Below are positions 32,911 to 41,708 of a stretch of DNA of 64,000 bases, one piece after another; within the stretch, counting starts at the first letter, position 1; each line of letters begins with the position of its first letter. Under the pieces are notes generated by a model that ran no database searches, was not told the origin of the DNA, and was given only the letters and a program-made list of their open reading frames with translations. The stretch comes from Spirochaetaceae bacterium (GTDB lineage: Bacteria; Spirochaetota; Spirochaetia; DSM-27196; PWMO01), in contig RECP01000087.1 in the NCBI GenBank assembly GCA_007693945.1, positions 62,001 through 126,000 of the forward strand, in the 5' to 3' direction. The translations under genes and the position numbers were made by a program.

Positions 32911-34856
32911 TGGCGGTGAGTTTGTCGCGCAGAGATCTGCACGCGGAGCTGCTTCGGCTTTTCGGCTATCGGGAGTTTCGGCCCAACCAGCGCGAAGTAA
33001 TCGAGGCGGTGGTGGCGCGGCGCGACGTGTTTGTGGTGATGCCCACCGGCGGCGGTAAGTCGCTCTGCTACCAGCTGCCGGCCGTGGTGTTGCCCGGCTA
33101 TTGCGTGGTCATCAGCCCGCTCATCGCACTGATGAAAGACCAGGTGGACGCCGCCCGCGTCAACGGCATCCGCAGCGCGCTGCTGAACAGCAGCCTGGAT
33201 CCCGCCGAGCGCGCGGAGACCCTCGCTGCGCTGGACGCGCGTGACTGCGGCGCGGACGTGGTTGGCACGCACGTCGATCCGTCCGCTGTCGCCGCCAGGC
33301 CATCCGGTACCGGCGCCGAGCGCGACGGCCTCGACCTGCTCTACGTTGCGCCGGAGCGCTTCTCAGACCCCGCCTTCACCGCCGTGCTGGCCCGCCGGCC
33401 GCCGTCGTTCTTTGCGATTGACGAGGCCCATTGCGTCTCAGAGTGGGGCCACGATTTTCGGCCCGACTACCTGCGCCTTGGTGAGCTTGCCGACACCTAT
33501 CCCGGCATACCGATTGCTGCCTTCACCGCAACGGCCACTCTCAAGGTCCAGCGCGATATCGTGGAACGACTGCGGTTGCGCCGGCCCCACGTCGTGCGCG
33601 CCTCCTTCGATAGACCCAACCTTCGCTACACGGTGTGTCCCAAGAAGAAGCAGACCGCGCAGATTCTCTCCTTTGTGCAGGAGCGAGCGGGCCTCCCCGG
33701 CATCATCTATCGCTCGACGCGAAAACGGGTAGAGCAGACCGCCGCTGCATTGCAGGCCGCCGGCATCAGGGCGCTGCCCTATCACGCGGGACTTGAGGAC
33801 GCGGTGCGGGCTGGCAATCAGGAGCGCTTCCAGCGGGACGAGGCTGAGGTCATTGTGGCTACCATCGCCTTCGGCATGGGAATCGACAAGTCCAACGTGC
33901 GATATGTACTGCACGCCGACCTGCCCAAGAGTCTCGAGGGCTACTACCAGGAGAGCGGACGGGCCGGCCGCGACGGGGAACCGGCCGACTGCATCCTGCT
34001 CGCCGGAGGCAGTGACATCGCCACCGCGCGCTACTTCATCAATCAGATGGCAGACCCGGATCAGCAGGCACGTGCATCGCGCGCCCTCGCCGAGATGATC
34101 CGTTACGCCGGATCGATCAGCTGCCGTCGATCTCAGCTCTTGCGCTACTTCGGCCAGGAGCACGACGCGTCGCCGCGCCCGGGATGCTGCGACGTCTGCG
34201 CAGGCGAGGTGCGTAGCGTAGACATCACCCGCGATGCGCAGATCGTGATGTCGGCGATGGCGCGCACCGGGCAACGCTTCGGCGTGGGGTACATCGTGGA
34301 GGTGGTGGTTGGGTCCGACAGCGAACGGATACGAAGCCGTGGCCACCACCAGATCAAGACCTGGGGCGTCGGAGCCGACAAACCCGCGCCTCACTGGCGG
34401 CGCGTGATCGATGCCTTGCTTTCGCAACGCCTCATAGAACAGACCGAGGAGAAGTTCCCCACGCTGCGTCTGACCGAAACCTCGCGCACGGTGCTCTCCG
34501 GCGCGCGGCCGGTTGCCATGGCCGAGCATTACGCCGTCTCCGGACGCAGCCGTTCGTCCCGCCTCTTCGGCCAAGGTGCGGTTCGCGGCGCACGGCACCG
34601 GACCGACGGAGAGGGCTACCGCGTAATCGACGCATCGGAATCACAGCGGCTCTTCGAACGACTGCGGGCGCTCCGCAAGCAGGTTGCCGACGAACAGGGC
34701 GTGCCCGCCTACGTTGTCTTCACCGATCGAACCTTGCGCGATATGGTCGAGCGCCGTCCCGCCACCATGGACGAGATGGCTGAGGTTCACGGGGTCGGGA
34801 AGCAGAAGCTTGCCCGCTACGGCGAGCGCTTCGCGCGGGCGATCGCGCTGGACTGA
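32910..34856 (+). CDS. recQ: ATP-dependent DNA helicase RecQ
   Basis: 648 residues. Helicase motifs: GYREFRPNQREVIEA (motif 0), MPTGGGKSLCYQLPA (I), IDEAHCVSEWGHDFRPDY (II, DEAH), FTATATLKVQ (III), QESGRAGRDG (VI). Zinc-binding region with CRRSQLLRYFG and GCCDVC, winged helix, and a C-terminal HRDC domain (AEVHGVGKQKLARYGERF). An insertion of about 30 residues, rich in Ala, Gly and Asp (GADVVGTHVDPSAVAARPSG), sits between motifs Ia and II at about 113-145. ATG 32910 overlaps the ABC-F stop (TGATG), so the two are probably one transcript. Confidence 0.94.
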   Translation: MAVSLSRRDLHAELLRLFGYREFRPNQREVIEAVVARRDVFVVMPTGGGKSLCYQLPAVVLPGYCVVISPLIALMKDQVDAARVNGIRSALLNSSLDPAERAETLAALDARDCGADVVGTHVDPSAVAARPSGTGAERDGLDLLYVAPERFSDPAFTAVLARRPPSFFAIDEAHCVSEWGHDFRPDYLRLGELADTYPGIPIAAFTATATLKVQRDIVERLRLRRPHVVRASFDRPNLRYTVCPKKKQTAQILSFVQERAGLPGIIYRSTRKRVEQTAAALQAAGIRALPYHAGLEDAVRAGNQERFQRDEAEVIVATIAFGMGIDKSNVRYVLHADLPKSLEGYYQESGRAGRDGEPADCILLAGGSDIATARYFINQMADPDQQARASRALAEMIRYAGSISCRRSQLLRYFGQEHDASPRPGCCDVCAGEVRSVDITRDAQIVMSAMARTGQRFGVGYIVEVVVGSDSERIRSRGHHQIKTWGVGADKPAPHWRRVIDALLSQRLIEQTEEKFPTLRLTETSRTVLSGARPVAMAEHYAVSGRSRSSRLFGQGAVRGARHRTDGEGYRVIDASESQRLFERLRALRKQVADEQGVPAYVVFTDRTLRDMVERRPATMDEMAEVHGVGKQKLARYGERFARAIALD

Positions 34857-34953
34857 GCGCGGCGTTCCGGGGACGGGGTGCGGATCCGTGGTGATGGTTT
34901 CCTTCGTTCGTGTAGGTGCTACACAAGAATCCATCATGTGCGTATCTTTCTGC

Positions 34954-34982
34954 TTGACACGCCTCCTGCGTTTTCGTACCGT
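34954..34982 (+). promoter_or_regulatory. Promoter of the first Liv operon
   Basis: Perfect TTGACA at 34954-34959, 17-base spacer, TACCGT at 34977-34982; the leader of about 23 bases carries AAGGAGG before ATG 35013. Confidence 0.55.
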
Positions 34983-35012
34983 GACGGAGACCCAAACCGT
35001 AAGGAGGTTTGT

Positions 35013-36344
35013 ATGAACACAGGTATTCGCAGAGTGGTGTGTATCGCCATGATCGTAACCTTCGCCATGACCGGTGTACAGCTGTTCGCCAGAGGCCAGG
35101 CTCAGCAGCCGCAGCCCGCCGTTACGGCGGATGGGGCCGCAATCACGACGCTGCGCGTCGGAGCGCTCTTCCCGCAGACGGGGGGTATGGCGTTCGGCGG
35201 ATCCAATGCGCTGCAGGGAACGCAGATCGCCGTCGAGCTGTTTAATGAGACCAACCCGTACGGCATCACCGTAGAGCTGGTTTCCGCCGATGCTCCCGAT
35301 CCCGCGACCGGAACCACCGGGGTGCGGCAGCTGATCACGCAACAGAACGTCGACGTGGTCATGGGCACCTTTTCGTCGGCCGTTGCGTCGGCAACCGCGC
35401 CCGCGGCCGAGCGACTCAACGTGCTCTACGTGGAGACCACCGCCTGGGCCGAAGGGATCACCCGCAACACCTCGAACGTGCTGCGCACCACCATCTCGTC
35501 GGGTTCGCTCGGGGCGGCCGCGGCCGACTTCATCCTGACCGGTCTTGCCCAGGAGCTAGGGGTTGCCGAGGCGGACATACGGGTTGCGCTTGTCTTCACC
35601 GATGATGAGTTCGGTACCTCGATCGCTGACGCCGCCGTCGGCCGAATCCAGTCGTCCCGGGCACGGCTCGTCGTGCGCGAGAGCTACCCGGCGGCCACCA
35701 CCAGCGATCTCTCGTCGGTGCTGCTGCGCATCCAGCAGGAACGACCACACGCGGTCATCCACATCGCCCAGGTTCCCGATGGGGTACTCTTCTGGCGGCA
35801 GGCGCAGCAGCTCGGTGTCGATATGCCCGCCGTTGTCGGCGTCGGCGGTGGATACGGGCAGGTTGAGTTTGCCCGGCCGCTCGGGACCAACGCGGACGGT
35901 ATCTTCAATGTGGTTCCGCCTACTTCAGGATCCATCAATGTTGACTCGCTCACGCCGGCGGCCCAGAATCTGCTGAACGAGCTGCAGACCCGGGTTACCC
36001 AGCGAGGATGGACCCAGGGGCCGTACACCGACTGGGGCTTCATGGGCGCGTGGGTCTTCCTGAATGAGATCGTTCCCAACGCCGCCTCAACCTCGATTGC
36101 CGACATGATGGCGGCCGCCGCCAACGTCCGCGTAGACGCTCTTGACTCCATCACTGGTTTCGGATTTGAGTTCGCGGGCGTCAATCACGAAAACTCCGGT
36201 CAGAACCTGCGCGCTATTCCCGTGGTGCAGCAGTGGCAGGGTGGGCAGCTGCGCGTCACCTATCCGCATGAACTCGCGGTGGCGGACTTCGTGAACGTGC
36301 CGCTTCCGCCGTGGTCGCAGCGCACGCAGGCCATCGGCCAGTAG
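35013..36344 (+). CDS. Periplasmic substrate-binding protein, branched-chain amino acid/amide ABC family
   Basis: 443 residues, longer than LivJ/K (about 370). Signal peptide at residues 1-28 (RR, hydrophobic run, LFARG). The mature protein is a type I two-lobe binding fold (Peripla_BP_6): LRVGALFPQTGGMAFGGSNALQG start, VDVVMGTFSSAVASATAPAA and VVGVGGGYGQVEFARPLG blocks. ATG 35013 has AAGGAGG at ideal spacing and a consensus promoter. It is first in an operon with two permeases, two ATPases, an imidase-like hydrolase and an asparaginase, so the ligand may be an amide or imide rather than leucine. Three hairpins follow its stop. Confidence 0.88.
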   Translation: MNTGIRRVVCIAMIVTFAMTGVQLFARGQAQQPQPAVTADGAAITTLRVGALFPQTGGMAFGGSNALQGTQIAVELFNETNPYGITVELVSADAPDPATGTTGVRQLITQQNVDVVMGTFSSAVASATAPAAERLNVLYVETTAWAEGITRNTSNVLRTTISSGSLGAAAADFILTGLAQELGVAEADIRVALVFTDDEFGTSIADAAVGRIQSSRARLVVRESYPAATTSDLSSVLLRIQQERPHAVIHIAQVPDGVLFWRQAQQLGVDMPAVVGVGGGYGQVEFARPLGTNADGIFNVVPPTSGSINVDSLTPAAQNLLNELQTRVTQRGWTQGPYTDWGFMGAWVFLNEIVPNAASTSIADMMAAAANVRVDALDSITGFGFEFAGVNHENSGQNLRAIPVVQQWQGGQLRVTYPHELAVADFVNVPLPPWSQRTQAIGQ

Positions 36345-36354
36345 TTCGTATCCG

Positions 36355-36438
36355 GGAAGCGCAGTGCTTCCTCGCCCGGAAGGCCGCACGGCGTCCGGGC
36401 GGTACGGTTTTGCGGTGGGGCCGCCGTGCCGGCGGCCC
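36355..36438 (+). promoter_or_regulatory. Three consecutive hairpins between the binding-protein and permease genes
   Basis: GGAAGC/GCTTCC (36355-36371), CGCCCGGA/TCCGGGCG (36373-36401) with an inner GCCG-CAC-GGC, and GGGCCGCC/GGCGGCCC (36418-36438). There is no T-run, so rather than full terminators they are likely mRNA 3'-end stabilisers or attenuators that keep binding-protein expression above that of the membrane genes. Confidence 0.55.
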
Positions 36439-36463
36439 TGTCTCGTTGCGGTGAGGGGGAGGC

Positions 36464-37345
36464 ATGCAGCTGGTCCTGCAGATCGTTGCGAACGGACTCC
36501 TGATCGGAGGCTTATACGCGCTCCTGGCGGTGGGTCTGACGCTGATTTTTGGGGTGCTTCGGGTGGTGAACTTTGCGCACGCGGAGTTCATGATGCTCGG
36601 GATGTACGGTGCCTACTGGCTCTGGTCGATCTACGGCCTTGATCCTTATGTGTCTGTGTTTCTGATTACCCCCGTCGTTTTCCTGTTGGGTGTTGCAGTG
36701 GATCGCCTGGTTGTCCAGCGGTCGATTGGAAAGCCCGACGTGACCGTTGTCTTTGCAACGCTCGGACTCTCGATCCTGCTGCAGAACGCGGCGCTCACCC
36801 TGTGGCGGGCAGACATCCGGTCGGTGAGCACCTTCGCCACGGGCTCGGTCTTCGTGGTCGGGGGCGTTCGGCTCAGCGTGGCGATGACCGTATCGTTCGC
36901 TGCCGCGCTCCTCTTCGCACTCGGGCTCTGGTTCTTCCTGACGCGAACCATGTACGGCAAGGCGATCCAGGCGGTTGCCCAGAATCGTCGCGCGGCGGCC
37001 CTGATGGGAATCGACGTCAAGCGCGTATATCTGTTCACCTACTCGGTGGCGGTGGCCGCCGCCGGGGCAATGGGCGTGCTGGTAGCGCCCATCTTCACCA
37101 TCTTTCCCCGCGTCGGTCAGACCCACATTGTAACGATCTTTGTGATCGTCGTGCTCGGCGGGCTCGGTTCGGTTCCGGGTGCGGTGGTTGCCGCGCTGCT
37201 GGTCGGCATCATCCGCGCGGGGGCAGGCTTCCTGATCGGCACGGCCTGGGGCGAGCTTGCCTACTTCGCGGTCTTCCTGCTGGTCTTGATCGTGCGTCCG
37301 CAGGGCTTCTTCGGGCGCCGTGGCGCTGAAGTCTACGGAGGTTGA
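36464..37345 (+). CDS. Branched-chain-type ABC transporter permease (LivH-like), first operon
   Basis: 293 residues, about eight membrane segments. Diagnostic LivH features: GLLIGGLYALLAVGLTLIFG start, VVNFAHAEFMMLG, and the coupling segment VAQNRRAAALMGIDVKR, followed by VVLGGLGSVPGAVVAALL. It pairs with the following LivM-like protein. ATG 36464 follows GAGGGGGAGG at 4-8 bases. Preceded by a hairpin cluster; 3 bases separate it from the next gene. Confidence 0.93.
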   Translation: MQLVLQIVANGLLIGGLYALLAVGLTLIFGVLRVVNFAHAEFMMLGMYGAYWLWSIYGLDPYVSVFLITPVVFLLGVAVDRLVVQRSIGKPDVTVVFATLGLSILLQNAALTLWRADIRSVSTFATGSVFVVGGVRLSVAMTVSFAAALLFALGLWFFLTRTMYGKAIQAVAQNRRAAALMGIDVKRVYLFTYSVAVAAAGAMGVLVAPIFTIFPRVGQTHIVTIFVIVVLGGLGSVPGAVVAALLVGIIRAGAGFLIGTAWGELAYFAVFLLVLIVRPQGFFGRRGAEVYGG

Positions 37346-37348
37346 GCG

Positions 37349-38353
37349 GTGCGAATCAGTGATGCCTCTCCGATTTCACCCGCCGGCGCTCGTATCGCAG
37401 CGGCAGCGGCACTGGTTCTGTTGCTCTGCGTGCCACTGGTGGTTCGCGACATCTACCGGCTCGACCTGGGCATCACCGTTCTGATCTGGGCTTCTCTGGC
37501 AACGGCGTGGAACATCTCGGGGGGATTCGCCGGAGGGCTCTCGCTCGGCCATGCCGCATTCTTCGGTGTGGGGGCCTACACCTCCACGCTGCTCTTTCTG
37601 CGTCTCGGAATCACACCGTGGATCGGGATCTTTGCGGGAGCGGTGCTCGCGGCGATGCTTGGCGCCCTGCTCGGCGTCATCACCTTTCGCTTGAAAGGGC
37701 CGTTCTTCGTACTGGCGACGCTTGCGTTCGGCATCGTGGTCCACATCATCAACGTGAACTGGCGGGGACTGACGCGCGGCGCTGCCGGTCTGCTGCTGCC
37801 GTTCCGCGGCGGCCCGCAGAACATGCTGTTCCTCAACCTCTGGGCGTATTGGTATACCGGACTCGGCCTTCTTGTGCTGACCGTGGGCGTTTCGATGGGA
37901 ATTGAACGGTCGCGGCTGGGCTACTACCTCGTTGCGCTGCGCGAAGACGAAGACGCGGCGCGCTCGCTCGGCGTGCGCGTCGTACGCTCAAAGGTGATCG
38001 CGGCCGCGGTATCGGCGGCGCTTGCGGCCTGTGCCGGATCGGTGTACGCCGCCTTCATCCAGTACATCGATCCGGACAGCACCACGCAGTTTGAACTCTC
38101 GGTTCAGATCGCGCTGGTGGCGATCGTCGGTGGAATGGGGACCACCTTTGGTCCGGTGCTCGGTGCCGCGATCGTGATTCCGCTCGGCGAAATGCTTCGA
38201 GCAAGGCTTGGCGGCGGTGCTGCGCTGGTGGTCTACGGCTTCCTGCTGATGGTCATCGTGCTCACGGCACCCAACGGTGCGATCGCCGGTGTCCGCCTGC
38301 TTGTGCGCCGGCTTCGCCGCCTCATCGACTCGCGGAGGAAGGCAGATGCTTGA
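37349..38353 (+). CDS. Branched-chain-type ABC transporter permease (LivM-like), first operon
   Basis: 334 residues, nine to ten membrane segments. LivM hallmarks: GLSLGHAAFFGVGAYTSTLL, the long-loop RLKGPFFVLATLAFG and ALREDEDAARSLGVRV coupling segment, then IVGGMGTTFGPVLGAA. GTG 37349 has GGAGG a few bases upstream, inside the preceding gene's end. The last 8 bases overlap the ATPase gene. Confidence 0.92.
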   Translation: MRISDASPISPAGARIAAAAALVLLLCVPLVVRDIYRLDLGITVLIWASLATAWNISGGFAGGLSLGHAAFFGVGAYTSTLLFLRLGITPWIGIFAGAVLAAMLGALLGVITFRLKGPFFVLATLAFGIVVHIINVNWRGLTRGAAGLLLPFRGGPQNMLFLNLWAYWYTGLGLLVLTVGVSMGIERSRLGYYLVALREDEDAARSLGVRVVRSKVIAAAVSAALAACAGSVYAAFIQYIDPDSTTQFELSVQIALVAIVGGMGTTFGPVLGAAIVIPLGEMLRARLGGGAALVVYGFLLMVIVLTAPNGAIAGVRLLVRRLRRLIDSRRKADA

Positions 38354-39065
38354 GGTTCGCAACGTAACCGTGGACTTCGTCGGCCTTCGCGCGGTTGACC
38401 ACGTGTCTTTCGCGGCGGAGAAAGGACAGATCGTGGGACTGATCGGGCCCAACGGCGCCGGGAAGACCACCCTGTTCAACGTGGTCTCCGGCCTGATTCG
38501 GCCCACATCCGGATCGGTGGTGTTCGAGGGCCAGGACCTTTCCCGCCTTGGGCCGGCCGATCGCAACCGCAAGGGAATCGGACGCACCTTTCAGGTGGTG
38601 AAGCCCTTCGGCGGTCTCACGGTGCTGGATAACGTAGTGGTGGGAGCGCTGACCCGTGGGCAGGGGCTTGTGGAGGCGCGTCAGACGGCGCGGGCCACGC
38701 TGCAGCGCCTTCGGCTTGACCGCTTTGCGGATACCATCGCGCACAGCCTTCCGCTTGCGCTTCGCAAGCGACTCGAGGTCGCTCGTGCGCTGGCGACCGG
38801 GCCCAAGCTCATGCTGCTGGACGAGATGATGGGCGGTCTCAATCCCACCGAGGTCAATGAGACCCTCTCTCTCATTCAGGAGCTGAACGCGGAAGGGCTC
38901 ACCTTTCTGGTGATCGAGCACAATATGAGCGCCATCATGCGGATCGCGGAGAAGGTGCTGGTGCTGAACCAGGGCGCCGTGCTGGTTGAAGGACCGCCGG
39001 CGGTGGTCACCCGCGATGAGCAGGTCATCTCGGTCTATCTGGGGGAACCCATTGAGTCTGCTTGA
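38346..39065 (+). CDS. Branched-chain-type ABC transporter ATPase (LivG-like), first operon
   Basis: 239 residues. Walker A GPNGAGKTTLF near residue 39, the family's GRTFQVVKPFGGLTVLDNV, signature LPLALRKRLEVARAL (LALRK replaces LSGGQ, common in LivG variants that have 'YGxQR'), Walker B MLLDEMMGGLNPTE with the unusual DEMMGG form. ATG 38346 overlaps livM and has GGAGGAAGGC upstream. Start of the next ATPase overlaps its end. Confidence 0.9.
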   Translation: MLEVRNVTVDFVGLRAVDHVSFAAEKGQIVGLIGPNGAGKTTLFNVVSGLIRPTSGSVVFEGQDLSRLGPADRNRKGIGRTFQVVKPFGGLTVLDNVVVGALTRGQGLVEARQTARATLQRLRLDRFADTIAHSLPLALRKRLEVARALATGPKLMLLDEMMGGLNPTEVNETLSLIQELNAEGLTFLVIEHNMSAIMRIAEKVLVLNQGAVLVEGPPAVVTRDEQVISVYLGEPIESA

Positions 39066-39762
39066 AGTCACCAAACTCGGTGTCTCTTACGGAGACATGA
39101 TCGCACTGCATGAAGTATCGGTCTCGGTCGAAGAAGGCGAGGCGGTCACCGTGCTTGGGGCGAACGCCGCGGGAAAGACCACCCTGCTGCGCGCCATCTC
39201 CGGGCTGGTCCCCGCTCGCGAGGGAACCATCCTGTTTGACGGTAAGCCGATGGACGGCGTGCCCGCACACGAGCGGGTCGAGCGCGGGCTGGTGCAGGTG
39301 CCTGAAGGCAGACTGGTCTTTCCCTTTCTGAGTGTCGAGGATAACCTGATGCTGGGGGCGTTCACCAGGCGCGCGCGCGCCAGGCTCAAATCATCGCTGG
39401 AACGTGTGTATGCGATGTTCCCACGCCTTCCCGAGCGGCGCGCACAGCTCGCCGGTTCACTTTCCGGTGGTGAACAGCAGATGCTCGCTCTGGGACGGGG
39501 GTTGATGGCGCTGCCGCGTCTGTTAATGCTGGACGAACCGTCGCTCGGTCTTGCACCGCTGCTGGTGCAGGAGGTGATGAACCGCGTTGCTCGTATCCGA
39601 TTTGAGGGAGTGACCGTGTTGATTGTCGAGCAGAACGTGAAACAGACCCTGAAGTTTGTCGACCGCGGATACGTCTTGGAAAACGGCTGGCTCGCGTTGT
39701 CGGGCAGCGCAAAAGAGCTCGGAGCGTCCGATCAGGTGCGTCGGGCGTATCTGGGTATGTGA
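39052..39762 (+). CDS. Branched-chain-type ABC transporter ATPase (LivF-like), first operon
   Basis: 236 residues. Walker A GANAAGKTTLL near residue 38 (Ala in place of the Gly in GxGKT), LVQVPEGRLVFPFLSVEDNL, signature LSGGEQQMLALGRGLMA, Walker B LLMLDEPSLGLAP. Typical LivF. A TTG at 39052 inside the end of livG is the likely start because GGGGGAA lies just before it and the homologous N-terminus (SLLEVTKLGVSYGD) begins there. 45 bases separate it from the next gene. Confidence 0.88.
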   Translation: MSLLEVTKLGVSYGDMIALHEVSVSVEEGEAVTVLGANAAGKTTLLRAISGLVPAREGTILFDGKPMDGVPAHERVERGLVQVPEGRLVFPFLSVEDNLMLGAFTRRARARLKSSLERVYAMFPRLPERRAQLAGSLSGGEQQMLALGRGLMALPRLLMLDEPSLGLAPLLVQEVMNRVARIRFEGVTVLIVEQNVKQTLKFVDRGYVLENGWLALSGSAKELGASDQVRRAYLGM

Positions 39763-39807
39763 CTATTCGGGCACCGAATCATACGGGTATTCAGCAAGGA
39801 GGAAGAG

Positions 39808-40689
39808 ATGGCAAAGAAGATCATGTGCGCAGCAGGCGTTCATTGCGATGCGGTGGCCGGCTGGCTGGGTTCCTACGGCGGTGAAGACTCGCCGATGGAT
39901 ATTTCGCGCGGTGTGTTTGGAGGCGAGGTGGGCATGCCGCGGCTGCTGGAGCTGTTTCGCCGGTTTGAGATGCCATCCACGTGGTTCATTCCCGGCCACA
40001 CGATTGAGAGTTTTCCCGCACAGACCGAAGCCGTTGCCGCGGCCGGGCACGAGATCGGCCTGCACGGATACACTCATGAGAACCCGTTGCAGCTCTCGCG
40101 AGACCAGGAACACGCGATTCTGTACAAGTGTATCGAGCTCATCGAGCGCTACTGGGGGAGACGGCCGGTAGGCTACGTGGCTCCGTGGTGGGAGGTATCG
40201 GAAACCTCGGTTGAGTTGCTGCTGGAGGCCGGCATCAAGTACGACAACAGTCTGATGCACGATGACCACACGCCCTACTACGTGCGCGTCGGCGACCGCT
40301 ATACCAAGATCGACTATTCCCGGCCAGCCGAGACCTGGATGAAGCCGTTTGTGCGCGGTGATCGCATCACCGATCTGATCGAGCTTCCAGCCAGCTGGTA
40401 TCTCGATGATCTGCCGCCGATGCTGTTCATCAAGGCCAGCGCGAACAGCCACGGCTTCGTCAATCCGCGCGATATCGAGTCCCTCTGGCGTGACCAGTTC
40501 GACTGGGTCTACCGGGAGATGGACTACGCGGTCTATCTGCTGACCATCCACCCGGATGTCTCGGGACGCCCCCAGAACCTGCTGATGCTGGAGCGACTGA
40601 TCGAGTACATCAACGAGCATGACGGTGCCGAATGGGCGACGTTCGAGGCTGTCGCCAATGACTTCGAACAGCGCTTCCCGCGGCGCTGA
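39808..40689 (+). CDS. Polysaccharide deacetylase-fold hydrolase of the HpPgdA/cyclic-imidase type
   Basis: 293 residues, no signal peptide, NodB fold. Candidate metal ligands D14, H86 and H90 (VHCDAV, and [11 protein letters not shown]) sit at the positions I recall for Helicobacter HpPgdA, also 293 residues. The cytoplasmic members of this group include bacterial imidases acting on cyclic imides. Other blocks: [14 protein letters not shown] and [21 protein letters not shown] precedes ATG 39808. Its place between a Liv importer and an asparaginase suggests hydrolysis of an imported imide or amide to a half-amide. Peptidoglycan deacetylation is less likely without export. Confidence 0.75.
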   Translation: MAKKIMCAAGVHCDAVAGWLGSYGGEDSPMDISRGVFGGEVGMPRLLELFRRFEMPSTWFIPGHTIESFPAQTEAVAAAGHEIGLHGYTHENPLQLSRDQEHAILYKCIELIERYWGRRPVGYVAPWWEVSETSVELLLEAGIKYDNSLMHDDHTPYYVRVGDRYTKIDYSRPAETWMKPFVRGDRITDLIELPASWYLDDLPPMLFIKASANSHGFVNPRDIESLWRDQFDWVYREMDYAVYLLTIHPDVSGRPQNLLMLERLIEYINEHDGAEWATFEAVANDFEQRFPRR

Positions 40690-41683
40690 CCGCAGCCCCC
40701 GGGACAGTGTCGTGCTGCCGCGCGTGACCCTTGTCGCGTGCGGCGGCACCATAGCAACGGTACCGACCGCCGAGGCCGTACTGCAGCGCACGGCCTCGGA
40801 ACTGCTCACGTCGGTCGAAGCGATCGATACTCTTGCCACGCTTGATACTCGAGACGTAATAGGTAAGCCGAGCCACCTGATGACGCTCGATGACATCTCG
40901 GCGGTTGCGGACGCCGCCTGTGACGCGGCCGGACAAGCGGGTACCGACGGAGTTGTCGTCACCCACGGCACCGACATTCTCGAAGAGGTCGCCTACCTTA
41001 CTGACTTGTGGCACGACGGTGAGGCTCCGATTGTGTTCACCGGAGCTCAGCGCAACGCGGCCAGCCCCGACGGCGACGGTCCGGGAAACATCCGCGATTC
41101 GATCCGGGTCGCGGCGAGCCCTGCTGCCAGAGGTATCGGCGTTCTGCTCTGCTTTGCCGGCCAGGTGTTTTCCGCCGTGCGTGTCCGCAAGGTCGACACG
41201 ATTTCTCTGCACGCTTTTGATGCGCTTGGAGATGTGCTGGGCCGAATCTCGAGCGGTGAGGTGCGGCTGTACGCCCGCCATGACCGACCTGCTGCCATCC
41301 GGCCGCGGCGGCTCGCTCACGGTGTGCACCTGGTGCGACTCTGCGCCGCGGCCGACGGAACGCTGGTTGATGCGGCCGTTACCGCGGGGGCTCAGGCGAT
41401 TATAGTGGAGACGTTTGGTGCCGGGACGGCGCCCGCGGAGGTGGTCGATGCCGTTGCCGCGGCTTCGGCGGCCGGGGTGCTGGTGGCATTTGTGTCGCGT
41501 TGCGAGCGCGGCGGTCTCTGGTCGCAACCCGGCCGCGGCGGGTTTGATGATCTTGTGGGAGCGGGAGCCGTACCGATGCAGGACCTCGACGGCGGCAAGG
41601 CGCGTATGCGTCTGCTGGCTTTGCTCGGCGCGCGCGACGCGAATGCGGCGCAGGTCCGCGCCGAGCTGTTGCAGGAACGGTAG
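40658..41683 (+). CDS. ansA: Type I asparaginase/glutaminase-like amidohydrolase
   Basis: About 341 residues from ATG 40658; no signal peptide, so cytoplasmic. First active-site Thr in [11 protein letters not shown], second in [16 protein letters not shown] with the catalytic Thr-Asp pair (HGTDxxEE), then [20 protein letters not shown]. It cleaves asparagine or a related amide to acid plus ammonia. Start is uncertain: ATG 40658 (GAGG upstream) overlaps the hydrolase gene by 32 bases; GTG 40712 would leave a 22-base gap and begin closer to the conserved core. Last gene of the Liv-1 operon. Confidence 0.87.
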   Translation: MTSNSASRGADRSPRDSVVLPRVTLVACGGTIATVPTAEAVLQRTASELLTSVEAIDTLATLDTRDVIGKPSHLMTLDDISAVADAACDAAGQAGTDGVVVTHGTDILEEVAYLTDLWHDGEAPIVFTGAQRNAASPDGDGPGNIRDSIRVAASPAARGIGVLLCFAGQVFSAVRVRKVDTISLHAFDALGDVLGRISSGEVRLYARHDRPAAIRPRRLAHGVHLVRLCAAADGTLVDAAVTAGAQAIIVETFGAGTAPAEVVDAVAAASAAGVLVAFVSRCERGGLWSQPGRGGFDDLVGAGAVPMQDLDGGKARMRLLALLGARDANAAQVRAELLQER

Positions 41684-41708
41684 CCGTAACGGCAGCGGCC
41701 AGTTGCGC

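Noticed and set aside
33438-34598. 386-codon minus-strand open frame
   Set aside because: Antisense of recQ; no motif.
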